31,498 nt of DNA from Candidatus Peregrinibacteria bacterium UBA1369 (lineage in GTDB: Bacteria > Patescibacteriota > Gracilibacteria > UBA1369). The position numbers and the translations under genes are program-made. Below the pieces are notes generated by a model, which had not been told where the DNA came from, ran no database searches, and was given only the letters and a program-made list of their open reading frames with translations. The DNA is taken from assembly GCA_002305925.1 (NCBI GenBank), contig DBRL01000011.1:53365-84862 (forward strand), written 5' to 3'. Positions 13,489 through 21,962 of the stretch are shown here, in pieces (position 1 is the first letter of the stretch; each line of letters begins with the position of its first letter).

Positions 13489-15570
13489 ATGGACAAGCAA
13501 GAAGTACAGGAACGCATTGAAAAACTGAAAGACAAAATCCGCGAACTCAATTACCAGTATTTTATCCTCAACCGGTCAGAGGTTTCCGAAGCCGTGCGGG
13601 ACAGTCTGAAACTCGAACTGAAACAGCTGGAGGAACGATTTCCCGAGTTTATTACGCCGGATTCCCCCACGCAGAGGGTCGGGGCCCCGCTGAGCGGCAA
13701 ATTCGATAAGGTTACACATATCACAGCCAAAAAAAGCCTGGCCGACGTTTTCAGCTATGAAGAGGTGGAAGAATGGGAGGAAAAGATCAGCCGCATGCTT
13801 CCGGGCTCCGAGAACAAAATCCACTATCTCTGCGAGCTGAAAATCGACGGACTAAATGTAACCCTGCATTATCGAAAGGGCATGCTGGTACGTGCCGTTA
13901 CCCGCGGGGACGGAGTACAGGGAGAGGACGTAACGCACACAGTCAGGACTATCGAGGCGGTGCCGCTGAAACTGAATGAGGAAATCGATCTTGAGGTTAA
14001 CGGAGAGATCTACATCAACAAAGAAGATTTTAGGCGCGTCAATGAAGCACAGCTGGCCAAAGGCGAAGAAGAATTTGAAAATCCGCGCAACCTGGCGGCG
14101 GGTACAGTGCGACAACTGGACCCGAAAGTAGCTGCTGCCCGTAAAATGTCGGCCTTCTTTTATGAAATTCAGCAAACCGACATGGAGGCGGTTCCAAGGC
14201 AGCAACAACACGCCCTGGAGAGGATGATGGATTTGGGGTTGCCTGTCGAAACCCATTACCGTTATTGCGAGGATATAGATGACGTTAAAAGATTTTTGGA
14301 CCATGCCGCTGAATTACGGGATCAGTTGCCATTTGAAATCGACGGGGTAGTAATCAAGGTGAATGAAAAGGCCCAACAGCAGGTTTTGGGCTTTACGGCA
14401 AAAACTCCTCGCTTTGCAGTAGCCTACAAATTTCCGGCCGAACAGTCGACGACGCGCGTCCTGGACATTCATGTACAGGTGGGGCGAACTGGTGCGCTGA
14501 CGCCGGTGGCCGTACTGAGCCCCGTACGAGTGGCCGGCTCGACAATTTCCAGGGCGACATTGCATAATGAAGATGAAATGAAGCGCAAAGATGTGCGCAT
14601 CGGCGACACGGTAGTGATACAAAAGGCCGGGGACGTGATACCGGAAATAGTACAGGTACTGACAGACCTGCGTACCGGCAAGGAGAAAGAATTCAAATTT
14701 CCCGGCCGCTGCCCGGTCTGCGAATCGAAAGTGGAAAAAAAAGAGGGTGAGGCCGTGCTGCGCTGTACCAACCCCGACTGTTTCGCCCAGGACCGCGAAC
14801 GCTTTATTCATTTCGCCACGGTGATGAATATCGACGGGCTGGGAGAAAAAGTAATTGACGCGCTGCTGGAAGCCCAACTGGTGGATGAGATACCGGATCT
14901 GTTCCACCTGACGCGTAACGATCTGCTGCAATTGCCCTTCTTCAAGGAGAGAAAGTCCGACAAACTGATTGAGGCCATACAGAAAGCAAAAACAATCGGG
15001 CTGGAACGTTTTCTCTTCGCCCTGGGGATCAGGCATGTAGGCGAGGAGACGGCCATCGATCTGGCCGATTATTTCCGCCAGGAACAGATGCAAAAAGAAA
15101 GAACTCAGCCGACCGATGGCGTGGAAACGACGCACAGCGGATTGAAGGACATTCACGCCCTGCTGATTCTGGTTCAGGAAATGAAGCGGGATAAATTGCA
15201 GGAAGTGGAAGGCTTTGGTACCGTGGTCAGCGAACAGATTATGGACTGGTTTGAAAATGAAAGAAGCATAGCGCTGCTGAAAAAACTGGCTGATTGCGGC
15301 ATCGAATTTATTGAGGAAGAAAAACCGTTGAGCCTAAGGCTGAAAGGAATGACTTTTGTAGTAACCGGCACTTTGCAAAGTCTGTCCCGCGATCAGATCA
15401 AAGAGCGGATCAGGCAAAATGGCGGCAAGGTTGTCAGCGCAGTCACTCGAAAAACCAGCTTTCTCCTGCTCGGAGAAAATGATAAAGCCACCACCAAGGA
15501 AAAGACCGCCAAGAAATTGGGAGTAAAGGTGATTGGCGAAGATGAATTTCTCAAAATGATCGAATTATAA
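13489..15570 (+). CDS. ligA: NAD+-dependent DNA ligase LigA
   Basis: LigA seals nicks in duplex DNA using NAD+. The 693 residues show the full family architecture. An Ia domain comes first (about 1-70), then the adenylation domain with the lysine of the KIDG motif at K118 (CELKIDGLNVTL), and an OB domain (about 330-400). The zinc finger has C408, C411, C426 and C431, all present. Helix-hairpin-helix repeats follow (about 450-600), then a BRCT domain (about 612-693, LKGMTFVVTGTLQSLSRDQ). The length is close to that of E. coli LigA (671). No Shine-Dalgarno is visible. A TATAGA at 13476-13481 sits only seven nt before the ATG, so the message could be nearly leaderless, though its -35 is poor. 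The stop shares one base with the start of the next gene, which begins a coupled ligA-glycosyltransferase-dnaX run. Confidence 0.97.
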   Translation: MDKQEVQERIEKLKDKIRELNYQYFILNRSEVSEAVRDSLKLELKQLEERFPEFITPDSPTQRVGAPLSGKFDKVTHITAKKSLADVFSYEEVEEWEEKISRMLPGSENKIHYLCELKIDGLNVTLHYRKGMLVRAVTRGDGVQGEDVTHTVRTIEAVPLKLNEEIDLEVNGEIYINKEDFRRVNEAQLAKGEEEFENPRNLAAGTVRQLDPKVAAARKMSAFFYEIQQTDMEAVPRQQQHALERMMDLGLPVETHYRYCEDIDDVKRFLDHAAELRDQLPFEIDGVVIKVNEKAQQQVLGFTAKTPRFAVAYKFPAEQSTTRVLDIHVQVGRTGALTPVAVLSPVRVAGSTISRATLHNEDEMKRKDVRIGDTVVIQKAGDVIPEIVQVLTDLRTGKEKEFKFPGRCPVCESKVEKKEGEAVLRCTNPDCFAQDRERFIHFATVMNIDGLGEKVIDALLEAQLVDEIPDLFHLTRNDLLQLPFFKERKSDKLIEAIQKAKTIGLERFLFALGIRHVGEETAIDLADYFRQEQMQKERTQPTDGVETTHSGLKDIHALLILVQEMKRDKLQEVEGFGTVVSEQIMDWFENERSIALLKKLADCGIEFIEEEKPLSLRLKGMTFVVTGTLQSLSRDQIKERIRQNGGKVVSAVTRKTSFLLLGENDKATTKEKTAKKLGVKVIGEDEFLKMIEL

Positions 15571-16766
15571 TGAATAATCAAGACACAACCGTACTTGGAC
15601 CCGACGGGAAAGTCCTGCGGGTGGCAATAGTGGCCGAACTACTGGTCAAAATGGGCGGCGCGGAACGCGTGGTCAAGAAACTGGCGGAGATGTATCCTTC
15701 CGCGCCAATCTATACCCTGCTCTACGACGAGACTGTCTGCGGCAAAGATTTCCCCCGCGAGCGGGTGAGAACTTCTTTTTTGCAAAAAATGCCAGCGTTC
15801 CTGCGCCGCCGTTACCGCTGGCTGCTGCCCTGGATGCCGCTGGCAATCGAAAGTCTCGACCTCAGTGATTATGATCTGGTAATTTCCTCCAGCAGCGCTT
15901 TTGCACACGGTATTCTAACCGACACTGAGACTTTGCATGTCAGCTACTGCCATACCCCGATGCGCTTCGCCTGGGATTACACTCATGAATACCTGTCCGA
16001 TCGCTGGTTCAATCCATTGAAGCGCTGGCTGGCACGAAGAACGCTGGAAAAAATCCGGGTCTGGGACAAAATCGCCGCCGACCGGCCGGACGTCTATCTG
16101 GCTAATTCCCGCCATGTCAGTCAACGCATCTCCAAATATTATCGTCTTCAGTCGGAAGTGCTCTATCCGCCGGTGGAAGTCGGCAAATTTGAGGTCTCCG
16201 GCAATGACGAGGGATATTTTTTGATTCTTTCCACTCTGGCTGCCTACAAAAAAATTGATCTGGCGGTCAATCTGTTCAATAAAACAGGCAAACGGCTGCT
16301 GATAATCGGCGAGGGACCGGAACGCTCTTTTTTGGAATCCATCGCCGGGAAAAATGTGGAAATTCTGGGGCGGCTGTCCGAAGAGGACTGTAAAAAACAC
16401 CTGGAAAACTGCCACGCCCTGGTTTTTCCCTCCGAGGAAGATTTCGGAATCTCGATGATAGAGGCACTGGCCTGTGGCAAGCCCGTATTGGCTTATAGGG
16501 CAGGTGGAGCCCTGGAATTTATCCGGCCTGGGTTCAACGGAGAATTGTTTGCCGAACAAACTCTGGCCTCGATGGAAGACGGCCTGGCAAAAATGCTCTT
16601 GAATCTATCGAAATATGATGGCCGAAAAATACGTGAAGAGACCCTGCGTTTCTCTTCCGACAGGTTCGAAAAGGAGTTCCGTGCCCTGGTAAAAAAATCT
16701 TTGGAGGCGCGTGGAAAAGGGGCTACAATTGCGCCACATAACGCTTTCATTGATGTCCCTTTATAG
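15570..16766 (+). CDS. Glycosyltransferase, GT4 family (GT-B fold)
   Basis: The protein of 398 residues should transfer a sugar from a nucleotide donor, probably in envelope polysaccharide or glycolipid assembly; the acceptor is unknown. The N-terminal half starts the first Rossmann domain with VAIVAELLVKMGGAERVV, the glycine-rich acceptor-side loop typical of GT4. The C-terminal half carries the donor-binding signature: IIGEGPERSFLE, then VEILGRLSEEDCKKHLENCHALVFPSEE-type sequence. The E-x7-E element is EDFGISMIEALACGKPV (near 288-305). There is no signal peptide, so it acts in the cytoplasm or at the inner face of the membrane. The start ATG overlaps the ligA stop by one base, and the 3' end overlaps dnaX by 14 bases. 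The association with replication genes is probably transcriptional convenience. Confidence 0.92.
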   Translation: MNNQDTTVLGPDGKVLRVAIVAELLVKMGGAERVVKKLAEMYPSAPIYTLLYDETVCGKDFPRERVRTSFLQKMPAFLRRRYRWLLPWMPLAIESLDLSDYDLVISSSSAFAHGILTDTETLHVSYCHTPMRFAWDYTHEYLSDRWFNPLKRWLARRTLEKIRVWDKIAADRPDVYLANSRHVSQRISKYYRLQSEVLYPPVEVGKFEVSGNDEGYFLILSTLAAYKKIDLAVNLFNKTGKRLLIIGEGPERSFLESIAGKNVEILGRLSEEDCKKHLENCHALVFPSEEDFGISMIEALACGKPVLAYRAGGALEFIRPGFNGELFAEQTLASMEDGLAKMLLNLSKYDGRKIREETLRFSSDRFEKEFRALVKKSLEARGKGATIAPHNAFIDVPL

Positions 16767-18372
16767 AAAATACCGTCCCAAAGACTTCCCCGGTCTGATC
16801 GGACAGGAACATATCAAAACTACCCTGCTAAACGCGATCAGGGCCGGCAGCATCGCCCACGCCTATCTTTTTACCGGTCCACGCGGCACCGGCAAAACCA
16901 CAACCGCCCGCCTGCTGGCCAAGGCGATCAATGCCGAAGTAATGACTGACGACGGCCGTTTCGACGGTTCGGAGATCGCCGAGGAAATAGATCGTGGCCG
17001 CCTGATTGACGTGATTGAAATCGACGCCGCCTCCAACCGCGGCATCGATGAAATTCGCGACCTGCGTGAAAAAATAAGCTATGCTCCCACCCGCGCCAAG
17101 AACAAGGTCTATATCATAGACGAGGTGCACATGCTGACCAAAGAGGCCTTTAACGCACTACTGAAGACTCTCGAAGAACCACCTTCATTCGTATTTTTCA
17201 TTCTCGCCACCACTGAAATTCAAAAAGTTCCCGAGACGATCATTTCACGCTGCCAACGTTTTGACTTCCGCCGTATAACCGAAGCCGTGCTGTTTGAACA
17301 TTTGAAACAGGTGGCCGAACTGGAAGGAATCAAGGCTGAGGAGGAGGCTCTGCGCATTGTGGCCAGGCAGGCACGCGGAGGAGCCCGTGACGCTCTGACT
17401 CTGCTGGAGCAGATTACCAGTGAGGGCCGGCTGGACGTGTCCAGGGTAAAGGAGGTTTTGGGTATCAGCAACCAGCTGGCCTGTGAAAACCTGTTCGATC
17501 AGCTGGCAGGAGGACAGGTAGCTACTGCCATGGACCAATTGCAGGCTATTTTTCAGTCGGGCGTAGACCTGGTTCAGTTCAATCGTGATTTTCTGGATTA
17601 TCTTCGGCAAAAAATGCTGGAAGCGGTCAAGTCCGGAGACAGGGAATCGGCCCTGCGCATGATCGATCTGATCGCCTTTTTTCAAGATGCTTACGAAAAA
17701 CAAAAATTCTCCTATATTCCGGAACTGCCGCTGGAGGTGGCCATTGCCAAATCCTGTCTGGGAACGACGGCGCCTTCTGCAGGCGGCGCTACTCACCAGG
17801 CGCTTGGCGCCAGTCATGCTGCGCCTGCAGTTTCAGCCGATGTACCTGCGACAGCCCCGGCCGCAACGAAAAACGAATCTACTGCCAGAGCCGCAGCGAC
17901 GGCGGGGCCGGACAGTACTCCGGGCCCGGCAGCTGCCGGTATCGACAAGTTGGTCACCGGCACCGCCACAGTGAATAATCTGGATGAGCTATTGGCCCAA
18001 TGGAATGGCGTCATCGAACGGGTTCACACCCCCCTGGCCAAACGCTGTCTGATGGTTGGCAAGCCGGTTGAAATGAGCTCAGGCACACTAGTTTTGGCCT
18101 TCCAAAATAATTTTAACAAAGACAAGCTTTTTGTCCCGGAACTTTTGGCCCAGGTGGAAAAGGCCATCGAAGAGGAATGCAATCTGAGATTGAAATTGTC
18201 CGGGAAAGTCGATCCCTCGCTGGTGCTGCCAAATGCCAACGGCGGCTCCACCCCCGGCGCCGCTGAAGAAATAAAACCAGAGCCAGGCGAGACGGACGCC
18301 TCGCCAACCGCCTCCCAGCCCGATCAACTGGCCTCCGCCCTCAATGTTTTTGGCGGTGAAGTCGTGAAATAG
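16753..18372 (+). CDS. dnaX: DNA polymerase III subunit gamma/tau, zinc module without cysteines
   Basis: DnaX is the ATPase core of the sliding-clamp loader. The start MSLYRKYRPKDF is the canonical family N-terminus and fixes the ATG at 16753, inside the end of the previous gene. Visible motifs are Walker A GPRGTGKT (42-49), Walker B VYIIDEVHML, sensor 1 in FILATTEIQKVP, and the SRC motif ISRCQRF. Between Walker A and IDAAS most bacterial DnaX proteins carry four zinc-binding cysteines. Here the equivalent segment (61-82, NAEVMTDDGRFDGSE) has none, so zinc is not bound there. The clamp-loader collar domain follows, then an Ala/Thr/Pro-rich linker (about 340-400) and a C-terminal tau-like domain (about 405-490), with an acidic/Pro tail. 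The length is 539 residues. No internal frameshift site was evident. Confidence 0.95.
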   Translation: MSLYRKYRPKDFPGLIGQEHIKTTLLNAIRAGSIAHAYLFTGPRGTGKTTTARLLAKAINAEVMTDDGRFDGSEIAEEIDRGRLIDVIEIDAASNRGIDEIRDLREKISYAPTRAKNKVYIIDEVHMLTKEAFNALLKTLEEPPSFVFFILATTEIQKVPETIISRCQRFDFRRITEAVLFEHLKQVAELEGIKAEEEALRIVARQARGGARDALTLLEQITSEGRLDVSRVKEVLGISNQLACENLFDQLAGGQVATAMDQLQAIFQSGVDLVQFNRDFLDYLRQKMLEAVKSGDRESALRMIDLIAFFQDAYEKQKFSYIPELPLEVAIAKSCLGTTAPSAGGATHQALGASHAAPAVSADVPATAPAATKNESTARAAATAGPDSTPGPAAAGIDKLVTGTATVNNLDELLAQWNGVIERVHTPLAKRCLMVGKPVEMSSGTLVLAFQNNFNKDKLFVPELLAQVEKAIEEECNLRLKLSGKVDPSLVLPNANGGSTPGAAEEIKPEPGETDASPTASQPDQLASALNVFGGEVVK

Positions 18373-18389
18373 GCTAACTCCAGCCCCAA

Positions 18390-20501
18390 TTATTCAGGCT
18401 GGTCCAGAACCTGTTTGTGAGAGAGTTTATAGCGGCCCTGGTTGTCGATGTCGATCAGTTTGACTTTGATGATATCGCCTTCCTTGACCACGTCTTCAAC
18501 CTTTTCAACGCGGCGGTTGGCCAATTCGGAAATGTGTACCAAACCGTCCTTGCCGGGAACCATTTCGACAAAAGCTCCAAATTCCATAATTTTCACAACC
18601 TTTCCCGTGAAGACGTCACCTATTTTCGGCTCGTAAGTGATGCGCTCAATCCACTCCTGCGCCATCTTGCCGGCAGCCTGATTGGTGGCTGTGATCATCA
18701 CCAGGCCACTGTCCTCAATATCGATTTCCACCCCGGTTTCCTTGGTAATTTTCTGGATGGTTTCACCTCCTTTGCCGATGACGTCCCGGATCTTGTCGGG
18801 GTCAATCATGATGCTGGTGATACGCGGGGCGGTTGGGGCAAGTTCTTTCCTGGGTTCGGGCAGGACTTTGGCAATTTCGTCGAGAATTTGCAGACGGGCG
18901 GTCTTGGCACGACCGAGGGCCTCACGCAGCAGGTCGACAGAGAGTCCTTTGACCTTGATATCCATTTGAATTGCCGTAATTCCATCCCTGGTGCCGGTTA
19001 CCTTGAAATCCATGTCGCCGGCAAAATCCTCAAAGCTCTGGATGTCGGTAAGTATCTTGTAACCGTTGGCCAGGTCTCCGTCATAGGTGACCAGTCCCAT
19101 GGCAATACCGGCAACCGGTTTTTTGATCGGCACACCGGCGTCCATAAGGGCCAGCGTGGAGCCGCAAACGGCAGCCATTGAGCTGGATCCGTTGCAGGAC
19201 ATGATTTCCGAGACGACCCAAATGGTATAGGGGAAGCTGTCGCGATCGGGAAGGACCGGGACCAGAGCCCGCTCAGCCAAAAAACCATGGCCTATGTCGC
19301 GGCGTGAGGGACCGCGCAGCGGTTTGGTCTCCCCAACCGAGAAAGGAGGAAAATTATAGTGATGAAAATAATATTTTTCCAAGTCTTCGTCCATGGAGTC
19401 GACCAGCTGGGCGGAGCCGGGTGAACCAAGGGTGGCAATCGATAGGGACTGGGTCTCGCCGCGCTGAAATAGTACCGAGCCGTGAGTTTTCGGCAAGAGT
19501 GAAGTCTGAATGGAAATGGGGCGAATTTCGTCAATTTTGCGCGAGTCGAGACGCTTTTCCTTTTCCAGAATGTTTTTGCGCATATTTTTGCCAAAGAGCT
19601 TGTCGAAATGCTCCTTGAGCTGGCCTTCGGTGAAAGTACCGGCCTCGATTTCAGCGGCGAATTTTTCGACCAGCTGTTTTTCGATGGCATGGATTTTCTC
19701 CTTGATGGCGACCTTAGTGGGTCCGGCGATGCCGTCGAGCATGTCCTGGGTGACAAATTTTTCCACGGCCTCGATGGCGGCCGTGTTCTCCGGATTGTAA
19801 GTGATTTCCAAATCGGGTTTGCGGTAGGCCTTAACGAATTCCTTTTGCAGAGCGCAGATTTTCTTAATTTCAGCGTGGGCCAGATCGAGTGCCTTGAGCA
19901 TGGTTTCGTCATCAATTTCCTTGGCTCCGGCCTCCACCATGGTAATGGCCTCCTCGGTGCCGGCCACCACCAGATCGAGATTGCCTTTTTCCTTTTGTTC
20001 ATAGGTGGGATTGACGACCAGATTACCATCCACGTAGCCGATTCTGACGGCCGAGACCGGTCCCTCGAAAGGCATGCCGGAAATGCAGATGGCAGCCGAA
20101 GCGGCGATCAGGCCGGTAGTGGAAGGATCAACCTCCAGATCGGCCGACAGCACCGAGCAAATCAGCTGCACGTCGTTAATCATTTTCTTGGGAAAAAGCG
20201 GGCGGATTGGGCGGTCAATCAGACGGGAACTAAGCACGGCCTTGTCGGAAGGCTTGGCTTCGTTACGTTTCATGAAGCGGGACCCCTTGATTTTGCCGGC
20301 AGCATAATATTTTTCCTCAAAATCCACGGTCAGTGGGAAAAAATCAAAGCCCGGCCTGGGGTCGCCCATCATGGCGCTGGCAAAAACGACCGTGTCGCCC
20401 AGTGAAACCGTGACGGAGCCGCTGGATTGATTGGCCAGAAGACCGGTTGAGATCTTCAGTTTGCGTCCAGACAGGTCAATTGAAAATTCTTTTTGTTCCA
20501 T
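18390..20501 (-). CDS. pnp: Polyribonucleotide nucleotidyltransferase (PNPase)
   Basis: PNPase degrades RNA phosphorolytically from the 3' end and can add tails. From ATG 20501 (MEQKEFSIDLSGRKL) the protein has 703 residues, the usual size. It shows two RNase PH-like domains separated by a helical domain (the first with FFPLTVDFEEKYYAAGKIKGS; the second with SGSAQL-like and RRDIGHGFLAERAL sequence). A KH domain with the GKGG loop (IRDVIGKGGETIQKIT) and a C-terminal S1 domain (GDVFTGKVVKIMEFGAFVEM) follow. An earlier in-frame TTG would add 25 unrelated residues overlapping the rpsO terminator hairpin, so it is rejected. The gene lies downstream of rpsO on the same strand, the classic bacterial order. 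A terminator-like hairpin between them probably sets their ratio. It converges with dnaX. Confidence 0.97.
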   Translation of the reverse strand: MEQKEFSIDLSGRKLKISTGLLANQSSGSVTVSLGDTVVFASAMMGDPRPGFDFFPLTVDFEEKYYAAGKIKGSRFMKRNEAKPSDKAVLSSRLIDRPIRPLFPKKMINDVQLICSVLSADLEVDPSTTGLIAASAAICISGMPFEGPVSAVRIGYVDGNLVVNPTYEQKEKGNLDLVVAGTEEAITMVEAGAKEIDDETMLKALDLAHAEIKKICALQKEFVKAYRKPDLEITYNPENTAAIEAVEKFVTQDMLDGIAGPTKVAIKEKIHAIEKQLVEKFAAEIEAGTFTEGQLKEHFDKLFGKNMRKNILEKEKRLDSRKIDEIRPISIQTSLLPKTHGSVLFQRGETQSLSIATLGSPGSAQLVDSMDEDLEKYYFHHYNFPPFSVGETKPLRGPSRRDIGHGFLAERALVPVLPDRDSFPYTIWVVSEIMSCNGSSSMAAVCGSTLALMDAGVPIKKPVAGIAMGLVTYDGDLANGYKILTDIQSFEDFAGDMDFKVTGTRDGITAIQMDIKVKGLSVDLLREALGRAKTARLQILDEIAKVLPEPRKELAPTAPRITSIMIDPDKIRDVIGKGGETIQKITKETGVEIDIEDSGLVMITATNQAAGKMAQEWIERITYEPKIGDVFTGKVVKIMEFGAFVEMVPGKDGLVHISELANRRVEKVEDVVKEGDIIKVKLIDIDNQGRYKLSHKQVLDQPE

Positions 20502-20554
20502 ATTGTTGCGGTAATAATTATTGATTGATATTTTTTCGCAGGAGTTTGTGCTTA

Positions 20555-20588
20555 TAAAAAAGTCCAGCTTGTGCAAGCGTAGACTTTT
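20555..20588 (-). terminator. rpsO-pnp intergenic terminator/processing hairpin
   Basis: On the minus strand AAAAGTC pairs with GACTTTT around an inner GCTT/AAGC stem, and further T residues follow. This sits where many bacteria have the rpsO terminator that allows partial read-through into pnp. Confidence 0.65.
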
Positions 20589-20622
20589 CTGGCGTGAGTG
20601 GCGGATTTGCTTTTCAAAATTT

Positions 20623-20883
20623 CTATTTGAAATCCAGTTTAGACATGAGCTCGTCGTAGGTTTCCTTTTCGTTGAGCTTGAGGTAGTTGAGTAATTTCCT
20701 TCTCTTGCCGACCATCATCAGAAGTCCACGGCGCGAATGATTGTCCTTGGGATGCTGCTCCAGATGTCCGGAGAGCTGCTTGATTCTCTCGGTCAGAATG
20801 GCAATCTGAACCTGCGGGGAACCGGTATCCTTGGGATGAACGGCGAAGGTCTGAATGACCTTCTTCTTTTCAGTTCTTTTCAT
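20623..20883 (-). CDS. rpsO: 30S ribosomal protein S15
   Basis: The 86-residue product is a typical S15, which binds 16S rRNA near helices 20-22 and nucleates the platform of the small subunit. Conserved blocks include GSPQVQIAILTERIKQLSGHL, HPKDNHSRRGLLMMVGKRRKLLNYL and YDELMSKL. It is a few residues shorter than E. coli S15 (89) and lacks nothing obvious. The ATG has no Shine-Dalgarno. A promoter with TTGCCA-17 nt-TAAATT lies about 45 nt upstream. The gene is first in the rpsO-pnp operon. In other bacteria S15 represses its own mRNA; I saw no clear pseudoknot in the short leader here. Confidence 0.97.
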   Translation of the reverse strand: MKRTEKKKVIQTFAVHPKDTGSPQVQIAILTERIKQLSGHLEQHPKDNHSRRGLLMMVGKRRKLLNYLKLNEKETYDELMSKLDFK

Positions 20884-20925
20884 TGGTCAAAAACTATAAA
20901 ACTATGTTTAATTTACGCGAGCTAT

Positions 20926-20976
20926 AATTTAGCAGACGGCGTTCTGATTGGCAAGCGATTCTTTTTATGTTAGATA
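20926..20976. promoter_or_regulatory. Divergent promoters with overlapping -35 boxes (rpsO and 21024 gene)
   Basis: Minus strand: TTGCCA (20954-20949), 17 nt, TAAATT (20931-20926), for rpsO. Plus strand: TTGGCA (20948-20953), 17 nt, TAGATA (20971-20976) with TGT before it, for the membrane protein at 21024. The two -35 boxes share the palindromic TTGGCAA, so RNA polymerase could probably occupy only one direction at a time. Confidence 0.5.
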
Positions 20977-21023
20977 TCTTGGTGAGTGGTGCTGTAGGCA
21001 TTTTTTTAATGTTTGGCGAATAG

Positions 21024-21962
21024 ATGAAGTATAAAGCGATTGTGTCCGAGGCCTGGCAGTTTACCCAGGAAAACCGTAAACTGGTAGTCTGGTATGGAGC
21101 CCTGCCGGCTTTTTTTACCACGGTGGTAGGCATCGGCTATATTGTCTATCAATATTATGCTTTTGTTTCATCGGCGCTGTTTGAGAATTGGAACAATAAA
21201 TTTCTCTATCTGGTACTGACAACGGTGCTGGATTTTTTGCGAGCCCACCAGGGTACCATTCTGCCCCTGCTGATTGTGGCCGTAATTCTTTTGATCTGCT
21301 ACTTTTTCGTTCCGGTAATCCTGGAAGGAGGCCTGATTCAGCTGATTGCACGCAAGAAAAACGGACAGGAGGTGCCAGCACGCAAGGGCGTCAACTATGG
21401 GCTGCTTTATTTTCTGCCGCTCTTCGAGTACAAACTGTTCGTTCAAACCTTCAGTCTGGTCTCGATTTTTTCACTGATGGCTACGGCCCTGCGCAATCTG
21501 GGCTGGCCCGTGCTGCCAACCTTACTGCCCGCGGCAATTTTTGCCCTGGTGGCGATTTTGATTCTGGCCGTGTTTTTTACCTATACGGAGTTCTATATTG
21601 TCATTGATGAGGACGGCAGCTTCAAGGCCATAGCCAAAAGCTTCGCACTGGTGGCGCGTAACCTGGAGGAGACGATTCTGCTAACTATCCTGATGCTGAT
21701 TATCGGCGTGCGCATTATCCTGCAGATATTTTTTGTACTGCTGATTCCCGCCGTGGTGATTGGAGCGGTCTATCTGCTGGCTCTGGCCAATCTACCCAAT
21801 CTGGGTCTGGCCCTCGGCGGCGGAATCGGCCTGGCCGGGCTGCTTCTGGCATCATATCTAAACGGCATTATCCATGTCTTTGCCATTTCGGTCTGGACAA
21901 TCACTTTTCTTCGCCTAACCTCCGAAGTAAACCCCCACGCCCGGGACAAGAGCGAAGAGTAG
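21024..21962 (+). CDS. Polytopic membrane protein, unknown function
   Basis: I do not recognise a named family. The 312-residue product has six or more hydrophobic segments (around 23-50, 77-105, 128-155, 160-190, 215-245 and 245-290) and short polar ends (MKYKAIVSEAWQFTQENRK and TSEVNPHARDKSEE). The polar cytoplasmic-looking segment ITYTEFYIVIDEDGSFKAIAKSFALVARNLEETI-type sequence before the last helices recalls DUF4013/'YesK-like' membrane proteins that carry a repeated 'a..kS..lv..n...t' motif. That comparison is only an impression. There are no catalytic motifs, ATPase sites or obvious transporter signatures. The promoter overlaps that of rpsO. The last 48 bases overlap the convergent DUF3307 gene. 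Confidence 0.75.
   Translation: MKYKAIVSEAWQFTQENRKLVVWYGALPAFFTTVVGIGYIVYQYYAFVSSALFENWNNKFLYLVLTTVLDFLRAHQGTILPLLIVAVILLICYFFVPVILEGGLIQLIARKKNGQEVPARKGVNYGLLYFLPLFEYKLFVQTFSLVSIFSLMATALRNLGWPVLPTLLPAAIFALVAILILAVFFTYTEFYIVIDEDGSFKAIAKSFALVARNLEETILLTILMLIIGVRIILQIFFVLLIPAVVIGAVYLLALANLPNLGLALGGGIGLAGLLLASYLNGIIHVFAISVWTITFLRLTSEVNPHARDKSEE

Noticed and set aside
13359..13550. N-terminal extension of the 12888-13358 gene
   Set aside because: It overlaps the ligA start and lies upstream of a good promoter; the segment is Ser/Arg/Met-rich and unlike the rest of the protein.
18380..18402. CCAGCC/GGCTGG hairpin between dnaX and pnp as a bidirectional terminator
   Set aside because: The stem is short, overlaps the pnp 3' end and has no T-run on either side, so it was not listed as a feature.
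19608..20405. 265-residue open frame antisense to pnp
   Set aside because: Shadow of the pnp frame; Gly/Asp/His-rich composition without domains.
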